Shown piece by piece: positions 35,766 to 48,070 of a stretch of 64,000 nucleotides of DNA. Below the pieces are notes generated by a model. That model did not search any database. It was not told the origin of the DNA and saw only the letters and a program-made list of their open reading frames with translations. Origin of the DNA: Mimachlamys varia (lineage: Eukaryota > Mollusca > Bivalvia > Pectinida > Pectinidae). Every line of letters begins with the position of its first letter. The first letter of the stretch is position 1. The position numbers were made by a program, and so were the translations under genes. The stretch covers positions 41,421,426 through 41,485,425 of the forward strand of contig OX392534.1 of assembly GCA_947623455.1 (NCBI GenBank), read 5' to 3'.

Positions 35766-36332
35766 ATGGAGATAGGGAAGAGTGACGGGAGGGGAGGGGA
35801 TGATGGGAGAGTATGGATAGGGAAGTTATATAGAAGGAGGGAAGAGAAAATACTGGGAAGACAATTAAGGGAAACAAAGGGAAACAAAGGAAGTGTCTGG
35901 AGAAAAGAAGAGTAGCGACTAGAGAAAACAGACAGGATAGAGAAAAGAAAGAAAAAGTAAGGGAGGGAGAGGGAAGGAAAATGAAAGTGACGGGAGAGAA
36001 ATTGAGTGAAGAGGGGAGAAGGAGAGAGAGCAATAGATAAAGGGAAGAGAAAGAGATTGAAAAAAAAGAAGTTTGAAAGAAAAAAACAGAGGATTGTTAA
36101 AAAACAATTAACAGGGAGCGAAAATAGACTGTGGAAGAGATGAAAAATATACAGGCGAGTAATTAAATGGAGAGAGGGGGAGTGCAAGAAAATACAAATT
36201 AGACAAAGAGAGAAAGGATTGAATGAAGTTATGAAAGGGAAAGGTAAGGGATAGATAGAAAGAGAAGGGAGATATGAAAAGTGGTGAAATATGGAGTTAT
36301 GGAAAAGAGTAAACAAGAGTTTGAGAGATATG
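35766..36332 (+). repeat. Long polypurine tract, about 560 bp
   Basis: The plus strand is almost entirely A and G, with scattered single pyrimidines. Words such as GGGAGGGGAGGGGA and GAAAGAAAAAG recur without a fixed period. The minus-strand frame at 35753-36595 (280 residues, mostly S, F, L and P) is simply this tract translated and is not evidence of a gene. Such tracts can form triplex (H-DNA) structures. Confidence 0.9.
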
Positions 36333-37599
36333 TGACTGCCTAGGGGTGCTTTGTTTAACTCCTCCTGATGCTGTTCCTCAGCAGTTCCGACTAATTGTCT
36401 CTCACATGCCATTAAAACCCAGCCTTGGTCTTTTATCAGTGAAGTTTGAGTGGTTTGATGGCATAGTTGTACTCCATTAGGAAAAGTGAATCTTCGAGGC
36501 TGCTTCACACCTGTTTTGGTGCTGCCAATGATTCGGTTGGTTTCATCCTGCGGAACTACTTTTTGTGGATTTTCTTTCGGAAGAAAGAGATACATTTCAA
36601 GGCAACATGTGTGAGAAGGTTTGTTGGTTTTAACCTGAAAACCATCAAGTGTTTTTAACAGGAAAAGCCATCATGAGGCTGTAACGGTACGTCATCAATA
36701 ACTTGAAAAGGCCGTCTGCTCCCTGGTTAGCAGCGTGCGAGCCAGTCACGGTAGAAGTGCCGAAGATTATTTTGAAAACAAGTATTTTTGTATGTTTTTG
36801 CGTTGGTTTAATTGCCCAGGCTTCCGCCCCGAGATATATTGCTAGCATACCACATGTCTGGTGCACCGTGGAAACTGCAATATTACACGCTACTTAAAAT
36901 TTTAATGCCAAAATGCAATTAATTAGGCCTGGGGTGCTCAGATGGAAAAGTTGGGCCTTAAGAGGGATTGCAGTGCGCCAACAGCCTTGAAAAGGGGATC
37001 CAGTCTGCTCGGGATCCTGTCGGTAATTACACTAAATGTGTGTAGGTAGGATAAGTTTATAAGCTGTAAGTTAGCTTGTCTGATCGACTATTTTTAGTCT
37101 GGGCTTCGAGGGATTTAATTAACACTTGTTTGCATGACATCATGTTTATGTGTAGATTGGAATGACATTTATATGGTATTTCTTTACATCAAAAGACGTC
37201 TTATTCCGCAGTTCACTCTGAACGCCGGAGATTATGCTACAGTTTTAAGAGCTATAAAGGGTCAATGGTTCTGAGCAGTGATGCTCAAATCGGTCTGATA
37301 AATACTGTTTGTGACTACATCCGTTAAGAAAACCTATATAATCTGACCTTCTGTGAAAATAAACTGTATACTTTCTTAATTTAAATTTCATCAATCTGCT
37401 AATCTGAAATTGGTCTATAAGAGAACTTTTTATCCAAAGGTGGTTCAGGCTAAGGTGGGTTCTTACGTTTTATTTATAGGGGTATACCTGCCATCTCAAA
37501 ACATTCAACGCATTCTGTGTCATTTTGACCTTATGTTTAAACTTCAATAGCATTTAACTCTTAGAAACATATCAGCATTCAGCCAATACACATAAATGT
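36333..37599. other. Unassigned DNA with a non-repetitive block at 36880-37100
   Basis: The block holds GCAATTAATTAGGCC (a homeodomain-type TAATTA core), AGCCTTGAAAAGGGGATCC and a GTCGGTAATTACAC word. It resembles the texture of conserved non-coding elements but has no coding signal. Confidence 0.2.
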
Positions 37600-38175
37600 C
37601 CTCCCACAGTATTCAACCCAGGCTGTAAAGTGTCCATCCTTGTGTTGAGTTCAGACTTTACAATGCCTGGCATTGTGTTCATTCATATTGGTTGAATTTC
37701 TGTCCACAGTATTCAACTCTGTCTTTGCAATGTATCTGCTATTGTGTTCAGTCATTTCTGTTGAATTTGTGTCATTCATATTGGTTGAATTTCTATCCAC
37801 AATATTCAACTCTGTCTTTGCAATGTATCTGATTTTGTGTTCAGTCATATCTGTTGAATTTGTGTTCATTCATATTGGTTGAATTTCTGTCCACAGTATT
37901 CAATTCTGTCTATGCAATATATCTGCCCTTGTGTTCAGTCATATCTGTTGAATATTTCTCCATAGTATTAAACCTTGTCTTTACAATGTTTGCACTGGTG
38001 TTCAGTCATATTGGTTGAATATCTGTCCAAAATATTCATTCAAGACTGCTCATTGTCTGCCCTTGTGTTCAGTCAGAATATTGTTTGAATATCTCTCCAT
38101 ATTATTCAACATAGTCTGTGCAATGTCAGTTCACTTGCGTGCATTCATATCAGTTGAATATCTGTTTGTTGTAAT
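37600..38175. repeat. Tandem repeat, about 66-72-bp unit x 8
   Basis: Units contain TTGGTTGAATTTCTGTCCAC, AGTATTCAACTCTGTCTTTG, CAATGTATCTGC and TTGTGTTCAGTCATA, with progressive decay toward both edges. Frames on both strands are by-products. Confidence 0.88.
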
Positions 38176-40649
38176 CAACCTTGCTGGTACTTGTCTTCTG
38201 ACCATTAAAGCAGCTAACTCTCCTGGACCAATATCTCCCCACAGCATTCAGCATTGTCAATATAACAACTACGAAACACTGAACATCTCACCTACTAAAG
38301 TACAAAGTCTGGCTCCCATTACAGAAATTAAGCCTCAAAGTACCTCCATTCCCTATAAATTATATATACATTAGGGAAAACGCACTGCAGGTTCACAAAT
38401 ATCCCTGAAAAATAAGTTTCTGTCAGTAATTGTGTCTTTTTTGCAGTCGATAACTGTTAAAAGGACAAAGTTCTTATCACCATGCGGTATTTCAAAGTAT
38501 ATTTGAACCATATGCATACTGGAATAGATGTGGGATGTATCACTTGTAGACTGCTCCGACAAACATCTCTGACATGTTCACGACTTTTTGTTTTAATTGA
38601 GGAGGACACTGTTGGCCTATCTGATTTGGCACATAAAAATAGCTCAATGGCCATTTAATAATAATAAAAAAATATGATGCATTGCTTCCAGAAAAATTAT
38701 CTTCTTAATTGTTGAAAGAATAAAGCCATTTGACTGTTTCTAACTTAACTGGTAGATCGAGGGCTTCCTGGAGCAAACAGATACCTTTTTGTGAAACATG
38801 AGAGGAGGCTTGGGGCCCTTGTCCCCCTCCCCAAATCCCCCTCTATCCCCCCTCTCTAGATCTACACCGTGTAGCTACTGAGCGTTAATGCACTGGCGAT
38901 ATAATTAAAAGCTACCCAGACAATGAATCACATTAATTTACTGCACTATGCAGGCTTTGATATTGCACAAATAATGCAGCTATCGGCCGCCTCGTCCTGC
39001 AGGCGTATATATTTGTTAATTTGTAACTAAATATAGATCATCACCACCAAAATGTTTTATGTATAGCCTGGAATCTGTATTTCATCTTCATTAAACTCCT
39101 GTTTGATGAATCCAAGGTCTGTTTGAATTCAATTGCAATATTGTGCGTATTGGCATACATACTCAATTATGAAGTCCTAACCAATATTTACGTTGATAAA
39201 GTATGTTACTCTTGTCTGAATAATATTAATGCATCTGTGCATTTAGAATGACCCATTTTACGTAATGTTTTTCAGTCATCGGTAAGGATGGTCTATGGAT
39301 ACAATCTACTAGAGTATATATATATTGTTTGTCAGGATAATTGTAACTTAGATCTAGTTCTGTTGTCATAGTAACAGCTATTAGCGTCTTGAATGGCAGC
39401 AACATGATCATCTGCCAATTGGATGCCAATTCCAACATGACGCTCATCAAATAAATTATTTTCTGTTAAAATAAAATAGATCAGCTAGCTTTTAAAAGTC
39501 CTTGATCTAATAAATTAATTAGTTACAATAGACAATTGAATGAGTTTCTGAACTTTTATAGAACTGAGGAGTGTCAGTATAATTGACTTTATAGGTGATG
39601 ATGTTTCAGCGTTATTTTAATTAAATAAATTACCTGTAATTTACCTGTACTGTAGATGTTGCTGATAAACACAGCTATTCCATTAGAGTAATACACAAAG
39701 ATGTACTGGTCATTTCTATACATTTCTGGTGTTACCATCAACAAGCTAGGTTAATTAACTTTATTTACACACAAACATACTCCCAGATATCGTGGAAGTA
39801 ACTATCGCCATGTTTACGGAGAATTAAATCATTAATGTTGGGATGGTGCTGTATTTTGTCCTACTTCCTAAATGTAATATTCCTGTAGAGGAGACACCCA
39901 AACTTCGTACAAGGATTACAGTTTTTGTTGGCTAATCATTCAGCCTGCCATACAGGATGTTGGTAAATTATTATCTTAGATATTTGTTATAATTGTTAAA
40001 CATATCAGCTTAATTAGTGTTAACGTATATATTTCAGCAGTTATCTTGTTTCAGCAGTTTACGCAAGGAAAGCAAATATACCTGTAGTTTTTGTTGCGTT
40101 CTTCATCAAGTATTGCGAGTGCACCAATTCATTATTCCACATATCTGTTAACCGGTAAATTCAGTTAAGTTGTGCAAAATATTAACATGTTTATGGCCAA
40201 AATTAATATGTTTATTGCAGTTTCTTTTATAATGTTTTAATACATTAAGATTTTGTCTGTAAGTCTGTGTGGGTTAGTATTGGCTGGAGGTGAGGAGGTG
40301 AGATGGAGGGTGGGGGGGAGGGAAATGGAATTTGAGGGGCAGCATCTCAAAAATGTTATTCTTTGCACAGTAGGATCTCAGGAAATGTTCTGGAAACAAA
40401 ACAATAAAATCTCTGGCATCAGTGGATACAGTTTGTTTATGCCATGATCTGGGATTGGCCGCACTGGTCAGCCACACCATAATGACCAGTGTGTCTGGGT
40501 ACATTACTGTAATGGGGCAGTTATGTGAACCAGATCTACTGGACCGGCCAGAGATGTATGGGAGACCATTACCTCCACTGATGGTCAGTTTGTACTTCCA
40601 ATTAGGCTGGAGAGATGCAGCCTCATGCTGAACTCGGCCATAATGAGTC
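38176..40649. other. Unassigned non-coding DNA
   Basis: Pyrimidine-rich C tracts lie at 38820-38860. The stretch 38890-39010 (CACATTAATTTACTGCAC, GATATTGCACAAATAATGC) is a non-repetitive AT-rich block that could be a regulatory element. At 40300-40325 the plus strand is G-rich. No gene recognised. Confidence 0.25.
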
Positions 40650-41750
40650 TGGTCACTTATGTAAGACCTGTCCTAACTGATCAACTGTTACACACTGACC
40701 ACTACTAGGAATACACACCAGCTAACTCATAATGGGTCTGGTCACTTAGGTAAGCCATGACCTCATAGACTGACCGCTGCAAGGAATACACACCAGCTTA
40801 CTTATAATGGGTCTGGTCACTTAAGTAAGTCACGACCCCATAGACTGACCGCTGCTAGGAATACACACCAGCTAACTCATAATAGGTCTGGTCACTTAGG
40901 TAAGTCATGACCTCAGACTGACCACTTCTAGGAATACAAACCAGCTTACTCATAATGGGTCTGGTCACTTAGGTAAGTCATGACCTCAGACTGACCACTT
41001 CTCGGAATACAAACCAGCTAACTCATAATGGGTCTGGTCACTTAGGTAAGTCATGACCTCATAGACTGACCACTTCTAGGAATACACACCAGGTAACTCA
41101 TAATAGGTCTGGTCACTTAGGTAAGTCATGACCTCATAGAATGACCACTTCTAGGAATACACACCAGCTAACTCATAATGGATCTGGTCACTTAGGTAAG
41201 TCATGACCTCAAAGACTGACCACTTCTAGGAATACACACCAGCTAACTCATAATGGGTCTGGTCACTTAGGTAAGTCATGACCTCATAGACTGACCACTT
41301 CTAGGAATACACACCAGCTAACTCATAATGGGTCTGGTCACTTAGGTAAGTCATGACCTCATAGACTGACCATTTCTAGGAATACACACCAGCTAACTCA
41401 TAATTGGTCTGGTCACTTAGGTAAGTCATGACCTCAGACCACTGCTAGGAATACACACCAGGTAACTCATAATAGGTCTGGTCACTTAGGTAAGTCATGA
41501 CCTCATAGACTGACCACTTCAAGGAATACACACCAGCTAACTCATAATAGGTCTGGTCACTTAGGTAAGTCATGACCTCATATACTGACCACCGCTAGGA
41601 ATACACACCAGCTAACTTATAATGGGTCTGGTCACTTAGGTAAGTCATGACCTCATAGACTGACCACTTCTAGGAATACACACCAGCTAACTTATAATAG
41701 GTCTGGTCACTTAGGTAAGCCTTGACCTCATAGACTGACCACTGTAAATG
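40650..41750 (+). repeat. Tandem repeat, 75-bp unit, about 14 copies, each with a 5' splice consensus
   Basis: The unit has CATAATGGGTCTGGTCACTT, AGGTAAGTCATGACCTCA, TAGACTGACCACTTCTAGG and AATACACACCAGCTAACT. Eleven copies keep TTAGGTAAGTCATGACC intact by my count. Two missing-block variants (units lacking CATAGACTGAC) occur at 40910-40990 and 41430. No frame is kept open. Confidence 0.95.
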
Positions 41751-42112
41751 TCAGGGAAATGTCCTTCATAAAAAAATATTGCAATGATCTGGTTACTTAT
41801 TCATAAGACTTGACATCTCCTGCAAACTGACCATTCACTGTCTCTGAGATGTTGTGACTGCCCAATAGTTGATAGTAATCACACTCCAGAAAGATGATCC
41901 TAATGTGTCTGGTCAGCTATGTACAGGAGCTGACCCCCCAGACTGACCTCCATCAGAGAGTGGTCCTGACTGACCAATACTAGAAATACACATCACAACC
42001 AAGTGCCTGGTCACCTGTGTATGTTACTGACCTCTAATAGTGACCCTAATGTCTTTGAGGTGTCCTGACTAACCAATACTAGAAATACACACTTTAACAG
42101 GAAAAAGAGAAA

Positions 42113-42195
42113 ATGTAGCGGCCAGACCAGGGTTTGAACCTGGGACCTTCTGAATTCTAGACAAATATTGGTCTTTGATCCAGTTTCACTACACA
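42113..42195 (-). mobile_element. Small tRNA-like element, copy 1 (B box intact)
   Basis: On the minus strand it ends in GGTTCAAACCC (42130-42140), a perfect B-box type sequence, then CTGGTCTGGCCGCTACATT. Related to the copy at 59006-59110 over both ends, including about 18 flanking bases (AACAGGAAAAAGAGAA against AACAGGAGATAGGGAA). Compared with that copy it lacks about 22 bases that include the A box. Confidence 0.65.
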
Positions 42196-42330
42196 CACCA
42201 TATTATGATCACCATGTGTCTGGTCACCTGTGCTCTCAGACTGACCCTTGTCTTTAGGGATATCTTGACTGACCAATACTAGAAATGTTTGGTCACCTGT
42301 GTATCAGAGCAATCTCTTTGGGACTTGGTT

Positions 42331-42353
42331 GGGGGGGGGGGGGGGGGGGGGGG
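42331..42353 (+). repeat. Run of 23 G
   Basis: Uninterrupted G homopolymer inside the decayed 75-bp array, a possible G-quadruplex. Its exact length is likely to be uncertain in any assembly. Confidence 0.9.
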
Positions 42354-42601
42354 ATCTGGACTGACCATTCCTAGTATTACACACCAAGAAGTGTCAGGTC
42401 ATATATGTACAGAATCTGACCTCTGCCAGGGAGTTATCCTGACTGACCAATACAAGAGATAAACACAATAACATCATCATTGTGTCTGGTCACTTGTGTA
42501 CAGGAACTGACCTCCCAGACTTACCCCAGAAGTAGGAATACCCACCAGCTGACCTCCCAGACTTACCCCAGAAGTAGGAATACCCACCAGCTGGAGTTAA
42601 C

Positions 42602-42681
42602 TAATCACCCCTGAAGACATATTTGAACTCTTCTAATCCAAAGGTTGGCATAGTTCTTTACGAAATTTTAGGGGTGAATGA
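42602..42681. mobile_element. MITE, copy 1 (about 80 bp)
   Basis: The ends TAATCACCCCTGAAGACA and AATTTTAGGGGTGAATGA form imperfect inverted repeats. The interior (TTTGAACTCTTCTAATCCAA, GGTTGGCATAGTTC) matches the copy at 45768-45846 along its whole length. Confidence 0.75.
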
Positions 42682-42930
42682 GTTTGCAAAAGATGTGCAT
42701 TGATTAGGTTGCCTTACAAACATGAGCTGTAATTAGGAACAACAGTCACAGAGCATCGGGCAGAGCCAAGGGTGGAGGATTTGAGCCCCAGGGATGGCAC
42801 AATCAATCTTTATCACTTTTCCTCATCCTATTACAGTTAACTCATAATGTGTCTGGTCACTTGTGTAATCACTGACCATCAACACTGACCACTACTAGTT
42901 CCTGGTCTCAGATTACTTTAATTCAGCAGT

Positions 42931-44764
42931 GACTGTCCTCACATCATTAAAGGGAAATACTTATACTCCAGATTAGCTCCACACTAATTGGACATCTGCT
43001 TATTTCACATAAAATGACCATTCCTTGGCAATGACCACTCCCCAGGTCAGATTGGTGCGCATCAAAGGAGCCATACGTTCATCAAGCTCGTCAATCGATC
43101 CCAAGATTCCTATATAATGGACCACTTTGTCAGGCTGTGTTGATCTTAGATCCAATGTAGGTATAGATAGGTATACATCTGGAATGTCTATAGGTGGCAG
43201 AAAGCTACAAGGTACAAGAGTCTTTATTTAACATTGAATACAGAAAACAGGAGCATAAGCTTATAGGAGCTTGTATTTTGACAAACAGGTGAAAAAAATA
43301 GTATCAGAGTCGCATCTTCTTATAAACATAAGTAATTAATTGCTGAAAAATTCATTATACAGTATTTATCCTGCAGTATGCCCTGGTCTTGTAACAAGCA
43401 CACCCATGTATTATTTAAAATCAGTATAAATACCATCAAAATCTCTTTTCTTGTCATTTGAATATTTCACTCCTTACTTTTTGTCAGACACTCGGAGGTT
43501 ATGTGCTGACAATCTGGGTTTTTGTGGAATAAAAATTATATTTTATAACTTATGACTTTTATAAAATCTACCAAGACTTGTCATTATCAAAGTAATATAG
43601 ACTATGAAATAAACATCTGTCGCCCGTTACATGTCAATGATAAGTCGGAGTCGCTAAACGATAAACTTAGATGTTGAATACTGCCATTAACACGCAGACC
43701 TAACATCTGATATGGATGAGAGGAAGGGCACTTCGTTAATCATCAGTTTTTTCTCTTTAAAAAATACATTAAAAATACCTTAAAATTGTGGTTGAAACAG
43801 ACCAGTATCACCAATATGACATACATCAGGGTATTTGAGGGCCAGATTGGCAGGAACTGTGTGTGGGAGTTTTTTCCCTTTTACTTTTTCAGCAGGGGGC
43901 CATTTTAACCCTGCTTTATCTCTGGGTCCCACTGATTATCATCAGTTCCCTAGGGGCTGGAGTGGAAGCCTTGCTGGGTCACATATTTAGAATCTTACTC
44001 AACAGGCCGGCTTGGCTCTTTCTTTCTGCTCCCCTTTTTTTAACGACTGAGGTTTCGATTACAAGACCTCTGCTGTTCAGAAATGTTGATGTATATCAAA
44101 TTTTTTATATTGTTGGAAAAGGAAAAACATTTTTTTTTTAAAAGTACTGTGGGATTATATGTTTACTGATAGCTGGATAGCCCTGATTATCTCTCTGTGA
44201 TACAGAAGATGATTTTTATTGTGTTATAAACTGTCTGCCTGCCTTTTTTCCTATTTTTGTGCCCCCTTTACTCCAGAAGTGATGGAAGAGATTGGGCTTA
44301 GATATATAGCCTTACATAGGAATTTTCAGCCAATCAAAGGCACTTGGTGCCGAGTCAATCAGTATCGTGTACCATGATACTGAAACCGATTCTGTTCATA
44401 TGGCTGAACTACCCAAAGACCAATTACAAACTTTTTATTGATTACAATTTGATCAAGACGGCAGGCGAAAGAGAACAAGGGGAAGGGAATCAGAGTTGGA
44501 GTATTGGAAGTAGATTATCCTCTTAGTTCCGTCAGTACATGTAGTTCTGAATCAAATTAGCAGAGCTGAGTTACCAGCAGTTCCATGCTCAAGTTGTTAG
44601 GAAAACTTCAGTCAGAAGGTCACCGCGCGCCTGTTTGGGGTGAGGCTGGATTTAATTTAAAGACTTACACAGATATATATCCTTGAATAACGTGACTCAT
44701 AGTCCTGTAATTACCGTATCAGATGCTGTATTTTGATTAGTGGATTTGCTTTGTTCTGTTTCAG
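42931..44764. other. Unassigned non-coding DNA
   Basis: A 92-residue, strongly hydrophobic frame at 43863-44141 begins near a good acceptor-like tract (TTTTACTTTTTCAG at 43892), but has no donor, homologue or conserved motif that I know. Otherwise nothing. Confidence 0.25.
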
Positions 44765-44824
44765 GAATTGGTTCAGAGTACTTCTCCGTGCCTGTAGTAA
44801 CTTCCTGTGACACTGTGACAGCAG
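44765..44824 (+). CDS. Candidate 60-bp cassette exon
   Basis: A pyrimidine-rich acceptor (TTTGCTTTGTTCTGTTTCAG) ends at 44764, and GCAG followed by GTAGAT gives a moderate donor at 44825. Only one frame is open across the segment: two leading bases, then IGSEYFSVPVVTSCDTVTA and one trailing base. Both introns would thus be phase 1 and the exon could be included or skipped without changing frame. Family unknown. The donor is not ideal, so chance is a real alternative. Confidence 0.25.
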
Positions 44825-45767
44825 GTAGATGGTTGGACACTGTGTGAACCAAGCACGCCCTCCAAGACTCTAAGTGTACCAAGTACGCCCTCCGAGACTC
44901 TCACGATACTGAGGGCAACTGGACCGATTCTGTGGCCAAGGAAAGTGCTATTGTGTATAGCTGTGTTGTACAGAGACATTATTGTGTTTAAAAAAAAGAA
45001 CCTTTTGTGTGAATTATGAGGAGAAAACATTGATGTATACTGTGATTTGACTTGGATTTTAATATTGAATGTTCCTGTTTTTATCAACATTGCTACAAGG
45101 AAGCCCATCCGAATACACCCACCCAAGGTAGGTAAAATCATATAACAGAAATATGTCAGCCTACATTTTTAAACCAAGAATAAGATAACTTGAGAGCTGG
45201 ATTAGGCTCTTGAAATGATAATTATACTTTTTTCATGAATTTAACATTATGTATGAAGTTTCAGGTTTTTTTTGGACGAAATGAAATATTTTTTCTGGAA
45301 AACATCGTTAGGAGATCTGAACACAGTGTTTAGAGTTTTGGCATCTGGGGTTGAATAGGAATCTGGCCAGTTATATTACCCCCAGCCCTCGCCCCTTCTG
45401 TTATACATTAAGTCTTGAATTGGGTCCAGGAGCCTATTGTGTTCTAAACATGATGAGCCTACCAGGGAAGTCAAGTAAAATTAGGACTATGATTATCTCA
45501 TGATTATTGAAATTTGATCTTGGAAAATATATTTGTTAAAAAAAAAAAAAAATGACAGATGAAATTGTTTTCGTAATAATTATATACCATTCAGCAAATG
45601 ATGTGTTTAAGTTAATGAACTTGTTGTAGACTCGTTGAAGCAGTTAGATGATGTGGGACAGATTATATGTATATTTCAACCTCTGATTGGTGTGGAACAG
45701 ATTATATGTATATTTTAACCTCTGATCTTTGTAAAGGTCGCCTGATAAACATAGTTGGAACTTAACC
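44825..45767. other. Unassigned non-coding DNA
   Basis: A near-duplicate CCAAG(C/T)ACGCCCTCC word occurs at 44849 and 44879. An A-run lies at 45538-45551. No gene recognised. Confidence 0.3.
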
Positions 45768-45846
45768 AATTCACCCCTGAAGACACATTTGAACTCTTCC
45801 AATACAAAGGTTGGAATAGTTCATTATGAAATTTCAGGGGTGAATT
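45768..45846. mobile_element. MITE, copy 2 (79 bp)
   Basis: Perfect 14-base inverted ends AATTCACCCCTGAA, with the interior GACACATTTGAACTCTTCC and AATACAAAGGTTGGAATAG. Flanking TTAACC and TTAA may be part of the target. Short length, hairpin ends and a second copy 3.1 kb away define a non-autonomous family. Confidence 0.8.
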
Positions 45847-48070
45847 AAGTTAAAATACGTATGATTTTTGAGAAAGGTTTCCAAATAAATCAATGATATA
45901 TCTGGCATCCCACTAGTATTTCTGATAAACCTGTCAGAAATTGAGGAACTTTATATAATACACATCAATAATCAACTAGAACATAGTTGTACATTAATGC
46001 AAATTAGGTTGTCCATAGAATTTTATTCACATTTTCAAGTGGAGATGGAAAACTGTTTCAGATAAATAAAAAAGAAATCTTGGCATCAAAGTTCTCTTGC
46101 ATTTTTATGTCGTGATATTTGTGAGGAGAAATCTATATTTATATATATAATGGGATACTGCGTGTGGATTTAGATGGTTTGTTGTGTTTGTACGGGGTCC
46201 TTAGAGGCTACTCTTGAAACTTTCGGTTCCAGAAGATAGCAGACATTGCATTCCCAGCTGTTAAAGTAGTACAGTGCCAGTTAAACCCCATCAAACTTAC
46301 ATAGGGACAGCAACTGTTTTACTGTTATCCAAAAATCTATCTTGGAATCTGAAATAAATTGTTTATTTGTGGTTACAGTCAAGATAAAATGATGACAGTG
46401 TCCACACAGTGGTCATTTTAATGTACCATAACAGCAAAATGTTGCAACTCTTATTCAATTTAACAACACCCCCCTCCCCCCTCCCTCCCCAACTCTCTTT
46501 TACAACAGGCTATACTTGCCAGAGATGTGAGTAAGAAGACCAACTTCAAATAAATATAGAATCCTGTTTGGTACAATCAGTCCGCTGGCTAATCACACTA
46601 CTTGATAGGGAAGTGTCAAACAAACAAACAAACAACCGATGAGGCTGCTGAACAGTTCTACTTTCCCTGATGTCCATGGTTGTATAAATTCAGAATATTT
46701 TCTTCTCCTGTATCTTTAGGTATTATAACTTGTTAGACCGCTGTAAAGATACTGTGGGACAACTTTGAATGTCATAGCAGCACTGTGTAAATAAGTATGA
46801 TATATATTGGGACTAACAGTCACACTGAAAGTGTTATCCCTGATCTGGGAGGGGCTGAAAGATTGGGTGGGGGGGGGGGGGGGGGGGCACTGAAATTGTT
46901 GTCACCTACCTACCAGATACCTTTATATAGCTACCACTGAGACTGGACAAGTTAACTTCTACTCTATCAATAATCCTGCCCTTTTGTTGTTTAGGGATGA
47001 TAAATGTACATGTATGTGTTAGAATCTGTGGGTATCCCCAGGTAGGAGGATATAGGGAGGGACCAGCTCATCCTGTGGTCCACTTTAGCCTCTGTAATAG
47101 ATAGCCCCCAACAAGAGGTCTAATACCTATACACACCAAATGACAGCCTGGCCACCTCCATGTGCTGTTGATTGGTGGTGTAAAGGTAGAAACAGGAAAG
47201 AGTGTCTAGTCCCGGAAACACGATCCACATGTCATTTGGCCACGAATGGCGCTCATCAATCTGTATATACATGTAGATCTAAAACTACAATGTGTAAAAT
47301 TGACATAGGATCTACTTACAGGCATTGATTCATGGCCTAGACAGGCAGTCTCATTGGGTTTTCTTCACAGTTCCAGTTTCATGGAGCTTTTCATTTTAAA
47401 TATTTTGTATTTGAAGTGAACTTGAGTGATATGATGACACTTAACCTCTGACTTTGACTTTATCTGACCCAGTAGCATGGTTTGATGGAATATTATGTTT
47501 CCCTTCCTCCCCCCTGAGGTTTTTTTAAGCAGAACAGGTTATTTGAAGAGGGTTTAAGTCCAGTTTGGATTGACCATTCCGGATAAGTGTTGTGATTGTG
47601 CAGCGCTACAGATAACCACATAGGGAGTTAAGGCTTATCCTTTATGTATATACTGTGAAGTGACCACTGTGGGGAGTGGTCATTCTGGGACTGACATGGT
47701 CAAACTGACCCTTATAGGGACCACATAGGGATACTTATCATACATGCTGCAGTAAGTCTGACAGTTGGTGTAAAGTTTGCTGACATGGTGTGATTCTACT
47801 GACCATTCCGCTGTAATCTGGATTCTACTGACCATTCCGTCTAATCTCGAGATATAAATATTTACAGTCAATGTTTAATGGAGGAGGATACAAATTACTT
47901 CTGTACATTTTACCGATGTCTACCACAGATTTTGATTTTGATGGATTTCATGAATACAGTTTGTACCTTTAAGGAAAACTTTCTTAAAAAAAGTAATTAA
48001 TTTTTTCGCCTGGCTGTTGTAAATGACTCGCTAATAGATATGGGTCAGCAAAAAATCAGACATGGGTGTA
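45847..48070. other. Unassigned DNA with a 19-G run
   Basis: A G homopolymer lies at 46869-46887. C-rich tracts occur at 46468-46490. Around 47640-47840 TGACCATTCCG and TGACCACTG words recur weakly. No gene recognised. Confidence 0.3.

Larger units (their letters stand above)
41751..42930. repeat. Decayed continuation of the 75-bp array
   Basis: TGTCTGGTCACCTGTGTA, CTGACCAATACTAGAAATAC and related words recur at irregular spacing up to 42930. They are broken by a tRNA-like element, a 23-G run and a MITE. A clean local duplication of about 40 bp (CTGACCTCCCAGACTTACCC start) lies at 42507-42590. Confidence 0.65.

Noticed and set aside
35753..36595. 280-residue minus-strand frame
   Set aside because: It is the translation of a long polypurine tract (S, F, L, P only for most of its length), with no domain or splice support.
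43863..44141. Hydrophobic 92-residue frame resembling a membrane protein
   Set aside because: T-rich DNA gives hydrophobic residues by default. There is no donor and no conserved motif.
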